From assembly GCA_035763085.1 (NCBI GenBank), contig DASUBV010000389.1, positions 1 through 8,447 on the forward strand: a stretch of 8,447 bases of DNA, given 5' to 3'. The notes below the pieces were generated by a model. It did not search any database, was not told the DNA's origin, and saw only the letters and a list, made by a program, of their open reading frames with translations. This document shows positions 1 through 6,693 of the stretch, one piece after another. The position numbers were made by a program, and so were the translations under genes. The stretch comes from DASUBV01 sp035763085. GTDB taxonomy: Bacteria; Actinomycetota; Actinomycetes; Streptosporangiales; Streptosporangiaceae. Position 1 is the first letter of the stretch. Each line of letters starts with the position of its first letter.

Positions 1-1588
1 GAGCCAGGGCCTGCGCATGCGGGATGTCGGGCGCGACGTAGTGCTGCCGCCCCGCGGCCGTGGTGGCGGCCAGCGACACCAGGCCCTGACGGCGCTGGAA
101 CCAGCTCTGGTGCACCCGCCAGCCGATGATCCCCTCGGCCGACATGATGCTGCGCCGCCGGACCAGGGTGCCGGTCCTGGTAATGAGCCAGCCGCCCGCC
201 AGCCGGTGGCCGAGGCTGCGGTACCGGTCCTCGGCCAGCGCGGCCGCCACCGGCAGCAGCACCAGGCTGGCCAGCCACACCCAGCCGGGCATGGCTCCGG
301 CCAGCCCGGCCGCCAGGACGCCCGCGATGATCAGCGCGGCCGCGCCCAGCGCCCGGACAAGCCGGCGCCGCCGGGCCGCCGGGCCGTGCCGGACCAGCTC
401 GCCGGTCACCGGCACGGGGCCGGTGCCCAGGACCGCCGCGGCGGCCTGCGCGGCCACCTGGCGCGGCGCGGGCGGCACCAGCAGCGAGCCGCCGCGCTCG
501 GCACCGTGGCCGACCCGCAGGCCGGTGGTGATGGCCAGGCACCGGGCCCCGCCGGCGGCGCGCAGCAGCAGCGGCTCGCTGAGCTCGGCACCGCGCAGCC
601 GGCTGGTGTCGATCGTGGTGCTCCGGGTGGACAGCAGCCCGCGGGACACCCGCAGCACCCCGCCCTCCTCGCTGACCAGCTGGTAGTTCCAGAACAGCGC
701 GATGTACCCGGCGACCGACAGCAGCACGGCCGCGGCGAGGAAGGTCAGTGCCCCGGCCAGGATCTGCACCCCGGCGGGCTCGTCGCCCACCCGGACCAGG
801 ACCCGGTGCACCGGCCCGACGGCGATGACATTGACGTGGGTGGCGTCGACGAACTGGAGCACCGCGCCCACCACGACGCCGATGATGACCAGGCCGGTCA
901 GCGTGAGCGGGGCGAACCGGATCCAGCCCGGCTGCAGCCGGGCCAGCTCACGCTCGGCCGGCACCGGGCGGGCGGACGCTACCGCGCCTGCCGGGCCGGC
1001 GGCCGGGCTCGCGGCCGCGCCAGCACCCTGGCCTGCTGCGGGCCGCAGTGGCAGCGGCACATCCGGCGGCGCAGGCTCGGCAGCCAGCAGGCTGGTGCGC
1101 AGCCGCTCGGCGTCGGCCCGCAGCAGCGCATCCAGGTGCAGGCTCTCGCCCTCCCGCCGGTCGTTGCGGCCTGTCCCGACCTCGACCTTGCGCAGCCCCA
1201 GCACGCGGTAGATGACATGCGCGGACAGGTCGACGCTGCGCACCCGGTCCCGCGGCACCGACACCACCTTGGTGTTCAGCAACCCGCGGCGCAGGTAGAC
1301 GCGCTCGGCGGTGATCCGGTACCGGGTGGTGCAGTAGCGCACGACGCTGGCCGCGATGGCGAGCGCGCCCGCCCCGATCCCCCAGTAGCCGCCCGAGCCG
1401 TGTGCCGAGCCGAACACCAGCAGCCCGATCAGCACCGGGAGCAGCCGGATCAGGTCGGTCACCGGCCGGACGACGAGGCTGCGCGGGCTCAGCCAGCGCC
1501 ACTCCTGCCGCGCAGCTCCCGCCACCTGACCCGGCAGCTCCTGCCTCGCTGCGCCGGAGCTCGCGCCAGCGTCACTGACGTCGCTCAC
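1..1588 (-). CDS. YdbT-like multi-PH-domain membrane protein (3' end beyond window)
   Basis: This is the large partner of a YdbS/YdbT-type bacterial PH-domain (bPH_2) pair. I translated 529 codons from a GTG start to the window edge without a stop, so the C-terminus is missing. A hydrophilic N-terminus (about residues 1-40) is followed by a hydrophobic stretch (about 43-83). A first bPH_2 domain follows (about 85-165), with the signature VPRDRVRSVDL...RVLGLRKVEV at about 111-137. Then come an Ala/Pro/Gly-rich linker (about 168-210), a second membrane pair and a second PH domain (ending with an LLVPPAP stretch). A third membrane pair and the start of a third PH domain reach the edge. The GTG start overlaps the TGA of the upstream YdbS-like gene in a GTGA tetranucleotide, which implies translational coupling; no separate Shine-Dalgarno is needed or obvious. 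Exact function is unknown. In Bacillus the ydbST pair is linked to sigma-W-controlled resistance to some antimicrobial peptides; carrying that role over here is inference. Confidence 0.85.
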   Translation of the reverse strand, partial: MSDVSDAGASSGAARQELPGQVAGAARQEWRWLSPRSLVVRPVTDLIRLLPVLIGLLVFGSAHGSGGYWGIGAGALAIAASVVRYCTTRYRITAERVYLRRGLLNTKVVSVPRDRVRSVDLSAHVIYRVLGLRKVEVGTGRNDRREGESLHLDALLRADAERLRTSLLAAEPAPPDVPLPLRPAAGQGAGAAASPAAGPAGAVASARPVPAERELARLQPGWIRFAPLTLTGLVIIGVVVGAVLQFVDATHVNVIAVGPVHRVLVRVGDEPAGVQILAGALTFLAAAVLLSVAGYIALFWNYQLVSEEGGVLRVSRGLLSTRSTTIDTSRLRGAELSEPLLLRAAGGARCLAITTGLRVGHGAERGGSLLVPPAPRQVAAQAAAAVLGTGPVPVTGELVRHGPAARRRRLVRALGAAALIIAGVLAAGLAGAMPGWVWLASLVLLPVAAALAEDRYRSLGHRLAGGWLITRTGTLVRRRSIMSAEGIIGWRVHQSWFQRRQGLVSLAATTAAGRQHYVAPDIPHAQALA

Positions 1589-2070
1589 GTCGCGTCGCCG
1601 GGCAGCTGGCCGGTGGCCGCCGTCAGCTCCTCCAGCAGCCGGTCCGCGGTGGCCCGGTCCAGCCCGCGGATGTGCACCGGGCCGGCCGCCGACGCGGTGG
1701 TGGCGGTCACGTTGGCCAGGCCGAACAGCCGCTCGCCGAGCCACCGGTGACTGTCGATGGTCTGGATCCGGCTGATCGGCGCGATCCGCCAGTGCACCGA
1801 TATCCAGCCCGTCCTGGTGTAGACGGCCTCGCCGGTGACCTCCCAGCGGTGCACCTGGTACCGCCACCGCGGCATGATCAGCACGTAGGCCACGGTGACG
1901 GCGGCGGTGACCGGGAGGACCAGCCACCAGACCACACTCAGCCCGGCGGCCGCGCCGATGATCGCCTCGATGCCCAGCAGCACCAGCCCGTCGGCCGCGG
2001 CGCGGGCCGTCCAGTAGCCGACCGCTCGCCGGCTGACCCGGTTCCCCGGGTCGCGCAGTCCGGGCAGCAC
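1585..2070 (-). CDS. YdbS-like PH-domain membrane protein
   Basis: A 161-residue protein with the typical small bPH_2 (YdbS-like) layout. A short basic N-terminus is followed by two adjacent hydrophobic segments (about residues 26-46 and 48-66) that probably form a membrane hairpin. A single PH-like domain (about 70-158) follows and should face the cytoplasm. The family signature is visible as PISRIQTIDSHRWLGERLFGL at about 98-118, then a V-T-A-T-T-A-S strand and a final V-H-I-R-G-L strand. The start is a GTG only 2 nt after the stop of the SAH-hydrolase paralogue; the preceding AGGG-containing stretch is a weak ribosome site, so expression probably depends on the operon. The stop overlaps the start of the YdbT-like gene by 4 nt. 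Such proteins are usually encoded in pairs and may form a membrane complex; the ligand is not known. Family call is firm, role is not. Confidence 0.88.
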   Translation of the reverse strand: MLPGLRDPGNRVSRRAVGYWTARAAADGLVLLGIEAIIGAAAGLSVVWWLVLPVTAAVTVAYVLIMPRWRYQVHRWEVTGEAVYTRTGWISVHWRIAPISRIQTIDSHRWLGERLFGLANVTATTASAAGPVHIRGLDRATADRLLEELTAATGQLPGDAT

Positions 2071-2072
2071 CG

Positions 2073-3332
2073 CTAGCTGCCCTGCCGCCAGGAGTCGAGG
2101 TACTGCTGCTGGACCGCGGTCAGCGTGTCCACCTCGGTGCCGAGCGCGGCCAGTGCCAGCCCGGCGACCTGGGCGTCGATCGCCGCGGGGACCTCGTGCA
2201 CGCCGGCCGCCGGGCTGGCCTCGCCGCTGGCCAGCCAGGCCAGCGCCAGCGCCTGCACGGCGAAGGACACGTCCATGGCGGCGGCCGGGTTGCCTTCCGC
2301 TGCGACCAGGTTGACAACCCGGCCCTCGGCCAGCAGCAGCAGGCGCCGACCGTCGTCCAGCACGTACTCGTCGGCCTGCGGGCGGACCGCCGGGTGCACC
2401 TCGGCAGCCAGGCCGGCCAGGGCCGCCACGTCGATCTCGACATTGAAGTGCCCGGCGTTGGCCAGGATCGCCCCGTCGCGCATGACCGCCAGGTGCTCAG
2501 CCCCGATCACGTCACGCGAGCCGGTCGCGGTGATGAACAGCTCGCCGGCCGGCGCCGCGGCGGCCATCGGCAGCACCCGGTAGCCCTGCATCACCGCCGC
2601 CAGCGCCCGCACCGGGTCCACCTCGGTCACGATGACCTGCGCGCCCAGGCCCCTGGCCCGCTCGGCGACGCCGCTGCCGCACGGCCCGAACCCGGCCACC
2701 ACCACGGTCATGCCGGCCAGCAGCGTGTTGGTAGCGCGCAGGATGCCGTCCATGACCGACTGGCCGGTGCCGTAGGTGTGGTCGATGATCCGCCGGGTGG
2801 CCGAGGCGTGCGCCGCGACGACGGGGAAGGCCAGCGACCCGGCGGCGGCCATCCGGCGCAGCCGGGCCACCCCCGTGGAGGTCGCCTCGCAGCCGCCGCG
2901 CACTCCGGCGAGCAACTCGGGGCGGTCGGCGTGCAGCGTGTTGATCAGGTCGCCGCCGTCGTCGATGACCAGGTCGGGCCCGTCGTCGAGGGCACGGTGC
3001 AGGTGCTCGTAGTAGGTGCCGCGGCCGGCCCCGTACCGGGCGTAGACGCTGACCGCCGGATCAGCGGCCAGCGCGGCGGCGATGTCGTCCTGGGTGGACA
3101 GCGGGTTGGAGGCGGCCAGGGCAACCCGGCCGCCCCCGGCGGTCAGCAGCCGGACCAGCCCGGCCGTCTCGGCGGTGATATGCAGGCAGGCCGCGACGCC
3201 CAGGCCGCGGAACGGCTGCTGCCCGGCGACCATGCCGGCCAGCGCGGCCAGCACCGGCATGGACCGGTGCGCCCAGTCGATCCGGGGCTGGCCGGCGCCG
3301 GCCAGCCCCGGGTCGAGCACGTCCGAGGGCAT
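2073..3332 (-). CDS. Divergent S-adenosylhomocysteine hydrolase paralogue (Thermotoga/archaeal type) with altered active site
   Basis: A 419-residue member of the adenosylhomocysteinase family. It lacks the roughly 40-residue insert and the C-terminal Lys/Tyr tail of the canonical enzyme, and from memory it resembles the short Thermotoga/archaeal form. Shared landmarks are ACLHIT with His51, NPLSTQDD at 76-83, IDDGGD with Asp124, YGTGQS at 187-192, the NAD-binding GFGPCG at 214-219, TEVDP at 236-240 and AGHFNVEID with His295. Compared with the neighbouring ahcY, several key positions differ (human numbering in brackets): Glu156 is Ala150, Asn181 is His175, Lys186 is Arg180, Asn191 is His185, Cys195 is Thr189 and His353 is Asn348. 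Asp190 is kept as Asp184. The NAD fold therefore looks intact while the substrate site is remodelled. The ATG start lies 14 nt after the ahcY stop, with no strong Shine-Dalgarno. It may have another nucleoside substrate, or be a pseudoenzyme or partner of AhcY. Family membership is sure; hydrolase activity is doubtful. Confidence 0.87.
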   Translation of the reverse strand: MPSDVLDPGLAGAGQPRIDWAHRSMPVLAALAGMVAGQQPFRGLGVAACLHITAETAGLVRLLTAGGGRVALAASNPLSTQDDIAAALAADPAVSVYARYGAGRGTYYEHLHRALDDGPDLVIDDGGDLINTLHADRPELLAGVRGGCEATSTGVARLRRMAAAGSLAFPVVAAHASATRRIIDHTYGTGQSVMDGILRATNTLLAGMTVVVAGFGPCGSGVAERARGLGAQVIVTEVDPVRALAAVMQGYRVLPMAAAAPAGELFITATGSRDVIGAEHLAVMRDGAILANAGHFNVEIDVAALAGLAAEVHPAVRPQADEYVLDDGRRLLLLAEGRVVNLVAAEGNPAAAMDVSFAVQALALAWLASGEASPAAGVHEVPAAIDAQVAGLALAALGTEVDTLTAVQQQYLDSWRQGS

Positions 3333-3347
3333 CGTCAGCCGGCGTGC

Positions 3348-4793
<1,446 letters not shown>

Positions 4794-4798
4794 GCGCG

Positions 4799-4804
4799 CT
4801 CCTC
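4799..4804 (-). promoter_or_regulatory. Ribosome binding site of ahcY
   Basis: On the minus strand the sequence reads GAGGAG, then CGCGC, then the ATG. This strong Shine-Dalgarno with 5-nt spacing fixes the ahcY start at 4793. The other three genes of the run have much weaker sites, which fits translational coupling from ahcY downward. Confidence 0.8.
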
Positions 4805-4900
4805 ATCTGGATCAGGCTCCGGGCGGCGGCGGGTGCTGGCGAGCGGCCCCGGCACCCTCGACGGTACGGGACGCCCGCCGCCTCGCGCACGTCGTCACGG

Positions 4901-4927
4901 TTGTTCTTGACAAGAGAATGTTAGATT
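4901..4927 (+). promoter_or_regulatory. Probable leaderless promoter of the MerR gene
   Basis: A -10-like hexamer TAGATT (4922-4927, matching TANNNT) ends 6 nt before the ATG at 4934. Transcription would therefore begin at or next to the start codon. No Shine-Dalgarno lies between them, which fits the leaderless transcripts common in actinobacteria. A poor -35 candidate is TTGTTC at 4901-4906, with 15-nt spacing; TTGACA at 4907-4912 is a better hexamer but too close to this -10. Inferred by eye from position and composition. Confidence 0.4.
4905..4915. promoter_or_regulatory. Palindromic candidate operator TCTTG-A-CAAGA
   Basis: A perfect 11-bp inverted repeat, TCTTG/CAAGA around a central A, lies just upstream of the probable -10 of the MerR gene. 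MerR-family dimers usually bind short palindromes between or near the -35 and -10 elements, so this is a reasonable autoregulatory site that could also affect divergent ahcY. Only one copy was seen, so binding is inference. Confidence 0.4.
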
Positions 4928-4933
4928 CACCCC

Positions 4934-5359
4934 ATGCGGATCACGGAGGCGGCTCAGGCGCTGGGGACGTCAGCGCGGATGCTCCGGTACCGGGAGTCGC
5001 TGGGCCTGCTGCCGCCGGTACAGCAGCGGCGCCCGGCCCGCCGGGCGGCGCGCCGGCGGGCTCCGGCCGCGCAGCCGTCGGCACGCCCGGCCGCCGCGGC
5101 AGCCGGGCCTGGCCACCGGCAGTTCAGCGAGGACGACCTGGCCGCCGCGGCGCTCGGCCTGGCCGTCGAGCGGCGGTACGACATCAGCCCGGCGGCCCTG
5201 GCGTTCGGGGTGCGGGTGCTGGCCGACCCGCGGGTCCGCGCCGATGTGGCCGAGCTGGGCCGCCGGATCGGCCGGATCCCGGCACCTTCGGCCCGGGCCC
5301 TGGACTTTGAGCAGGAACGGGCGCTTCGCCTGCTGCGACTCGGCCAGCAGCGCCGGTGA
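4934..5359 (+). CDS. MerR-family transcriptional regulator
   Basis: A 141-residue DNA-binding protein. Residues 1-28 are a typical MerR helix-turn-helix: MRITEAAQALGTSARMLRYR, then GLLPP. The wing and second helix motif resume at about 60-75 as GHRQFSEDDL. The C-terminal half (about 76-141) is helical and ends with an LDFEQERALRLL segment suited to dimerisation. It has no cysteine, so it is not a metal-sensing MerR of the MerR/CueR kind, and no recognisable effector domain. An Arg/Ala/Pro-rich stretch at about 30-58 lies where the wing is normally only a few residues, an insertion of roughly 25 residues. The ATG is chosen because the HTH begins at once and a -10-like box sits 6 nt upstream, implying leaderless translation. 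The gene is divergent from ahcY and precedes the SARP-type gene on the same strand. Its target is inferred to be its own promoter and perhaps ahcY; the effector is unknown. Confidence 0.87.
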   Translation: MRITEAAQALGTSARMLRYRESLGLLPPVQQRRPARRAARRRAPAAQPSARPAAAAAGPGHRQFSEDDLAAAALGLAVERRYDISPAALAFGVRVLADPRVRADVAELGRRIGRIPAPSARALDFEQERALRLLRLGQQRR

Positions 5360-5416
5360 TCGGCGACAATGGTGGCGGACCAGCACGAGGCAAGCCGGCC
5401 GGCCGGCCAGATGATG

Positions 5417-5440
5417 CCGGGCCGGACGGCGCCGGCCCGG
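5417..5440 (+). repeat. GC-only 9-bp inverted repeat between the MerR and SARP genes
   Basis: CCGGGCCGG (5417-5425) pairs perfectly with CCGGCCCGG (5432-5440) around a 6-nt loop, 14 nt before the ribosome site of the SARP-type gene. No T-run follows, so it is not a classical intrinsic terminator. It could attenuate transcription or translation, or be a chance product of extreme GC content. The same 110-nt gap holds a simple GCCGGC-type palindrome at 5394-5407. Confidence 0.3.
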
Positions 5441-5454
5441 GCGGCTCGGATGGC

Positions 5455-5463
5455 GGAAGGAGG
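5455..5463 (+). promoter_or_regulatory. Ribosome binding site deciding the SARP-type gene start
   Basis: GGAAGGAGG is a near-perfect Shine-Dalgarno 6 nt before the GTG at 5470. It favours that start over the in-frame GTG at 5356, which overlaps the MerR stop and would add 38 Gly/Pro-rich residues with no family match. Confidence 0.75.
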
Positions 5464-5469
5464 CCGGGG

Positions 5470-6693
5470 GTGAGCGTGCGCATCGCCGTCCTGGGCCCCC
5501 TGGAAGTCCGCAACGGGGCAGGCGACATGGTGCCGGTGGGCGGCGCCCGGCTGCGCAGCCTGCTGATCCGGCTGGCCATCAGCTGCGGCCGCCCGGTCTC
5601 TGTCGACCTGCTCGCCGACGACCTGTGGCCCGGCGGCGCGCCCGCCGACACCGCGAACGCGCTGCAGGCCCTGGTGTCCCGGCTCCGGGCGATCACCGGG
5701 CGCGAGGCCATCGAGTACGGGCCGGCCGGTTACCGGCTGGCCGTGCCCGGCGGCCAGGTGGATGCGGTGGTGTTCGAGGAGCTGGTCGGCGCCGGGCGGG
5801 CCGCGCTGGGCGACGGGGACCAGGCCCGCGGCGCGGCCCTGCTGCGGCAGGCGCTCGGGCTGTGGCGCGGGCCGGCGCTGGCCGACGTGGCCGACGTTCC
5901 GTTCGCTGCCGCGCCGGTCACCCGGCTGACCGAGCTGCGGCTGGCTGCCACCGAGGACCGGGTGGACGCGGAGCTGGCACTGGGCCGCGGCAGCGAGCTG
6001 GTGCACGAGCTGGAGGAGCTGGCCGCCGGGCACCCGCTGCGCGAGCGGCTGCGCGGGCAGCTGATGCGCGCCCTGCAGGCCGCGGGCCGGCAGGCGGATG
6101 CGCTGGCCGCCTATGAGTCGACCCGGCAGGTGCTGGCCGACGAGCTGGGCATTGACCCCTCCCCCGCGCTGGCCGCGGTGCACCTGGCCATCCTGCGCGG
6201 CGAGCCAGCCGGGCCCGCTGACCAGGCCAGCCCCGCCGCTCCGGGGCGACTGGCGGAGCAGCCCGGCCAGCCGGGCACGCCGCCCGCGGCGGCCCCGCCC
6301 GTCCCGGCCCGCCCGCGGGCGGCCCGCCGCCGGTCCAACCTGCCGGCGCAGCTGACCAGTTTCGTGGGCCGCGAAGACGAGCTGCGGCGGCTGGCCCGGC
6401 TGCTCACCGGCGCGCGGCTGGTCACGCTGACCGGCCCGGGCGGGGCCGGCAAGACCCGGCTGTCGGTCGAGACATCGGCCCGGCTGGCGGACGAGCTGGC
6501 CGGCGACCTGCCGGACGGCGTCTGGTTCGTGCCGCTGGCCGGCGTCCGCGACGCGCTGGACGTGCCGCAGGCCGTGCTGTCGGCCGTGGGTCGGTGGACG
6601 GCGGCTGGCTGGCCGACCCGGTCGAGGCGGCACGGCTGGCCGCCCTGCCGCCGCTGGACCGGCTGGCCGAGACGCTGGCGGCCCGGCGGCTGA
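5470..6693 (+). CDS. AfsR/SARP-type regulator, N-terminal part (frameshifted)
   Basis: The N-terminal part of a large AfsR-like regulator; this frame gives 407 residues. Residues 1-95 form an OmpR-like winged helix, beginning VRIAVLGPLEV, with a likely recognition helix at about 61-73 ending LVSRLR. Residues about 98-243 form the bacterial transcriptional activation domain (BTAD), ending DELGIDPSPALAAVHLAIL. A Pro/Ala/Arg linker leads to an NB-ARC-type ATPase: FVGRE, then Walker A GPGGAGKT at 322-329. After about residue 374 the frame turns into 33 Arg/Trp/Pro-rich residues and stops, while the expected continuation (Walker B and beyond) lies in the next frame. The start is a GTG six bases after GGAAGGAGG. 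Members of this family often activate specialised-metabolite genes in actinobacteria; no biosynthetic cluster is visible here. If truly truncated, the product would keep DNA-binding and BTAD parts much like small SARPs such as ActII-ORF4. Confidence 0.85.
   Translation: MSVRIAVLGPLEVRNGAGDMVPVGGARLRSLLIRLAISCGRPVSVDLLADDLWPGGAPADTANALQALVSRLRAITGREAIEYGPAGYRLAVPGGQVDAVVFEELVGAGRAALGDGDQARGAALLRQALGLWRGPALADVADVPFAAAPVTRLTELRLAATEDRVDAELALGRGSELVHELEELAAGHPLRERLRGQLMRALQAAGRQADALAAYESTRQVLADELGIDPSPALAAVHLAILRGEPAGPADQASPAAPGRLAEQPGQPGTPPAAAPPVPARPRAARRRSNLPAQLTSFVGREDELRRLARLLTGARLVTLTGPGGAGKTRLSVETSARLADELAGDLPDGVWFVPLAGVRDALDVPQAVLSAVGRWTAAGWPTRSRRHGWPPCRRWTGWPRRWRPGG
6585..6596 (+). other. 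Apparent single-base frameshift inside the SARP-type gene
   Basis: Up to about 6588 the frame starting at 5470 encodes a normal NB-ARC stretch (DALDVPQAVLSAV-G). From about 6591 the coherent protein continues one frame earlier (VDGGWLADPVEAARLAALPP, then LILVLDNCEH). A missing base near GTGGGTCGGTGGAC explains this simply: one extra base making a Leu codon would restore A-V-G-L-V-D-G-G. A sequencing error and a real mutation cannot be told apart from sequence alone. Confidence 0.8.

Larger units (their letters stand above)
4794..4933 (-). promoter_or_regulatory. Divergent ahcY/merR intergenic region, including the ahcY 5' leader
   Basis: This 140-bp gap must hold the promoters of both the ahcY run and the MerR gene. 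Most of it is as GC-rich as the coding DNA, but about 4900-4930 is clearly AT-richer, marking the promoter core. On the minus strand I see only weak -10-like hexamers (TAACAT around 4918-4923 and TACCGT at 4861-4866), neither with a convincing -35. A modest imperfect hairpin in the ahcY leader pairs 4831-4839 with 4849-4857 around one mismatch. I could not recognise an SAH or SAM riboswitch here. Confidence 0.45.

Noticed and set aside
17..1750. A 577-codon plus-strand open frame opposite the PH-domain genes.
   Set aside because: Same reasons: Pro/Gly/Arg/His-rich, no family match, and the minus strand encodes membrane segments and PH motifs.
4794..4933. Possible SAH riboswitch in the ahcY leader.
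   Set aside because: The GAGGAGCGC-like string is the ribosome site itself, directly before the ATG. I could not find the remaining conserved core and pairing of the SAH riboswitch. A covariance-model search would settle it.
5394..5407. GCCGGC-repeat palindrome as a recombination or attachment site.
   Set aside because: A short simple-sequence GC palindrome with no partner copy, integrase gene or tRNA nearby; most likely compositional.
5356..5469. In-frame GTG at 5356 overlapping the MerR stop as the SARP start.
   Set aside because: It would add 38 Gly/Pro/Asp-rich residues before the winged helix, whereas the GTG at 5470 has an excellent ribosome site and begins right at the conserved domain.
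6585..6596. Programmed ribosomal frameshifting in the SARP-type gene.
   Set aside because: A -1 shift would join the frames, but there is no X-XXY-YYZ slippery heptamer at the junction and this regulator family is not known for it; a one-base loss is simpler.
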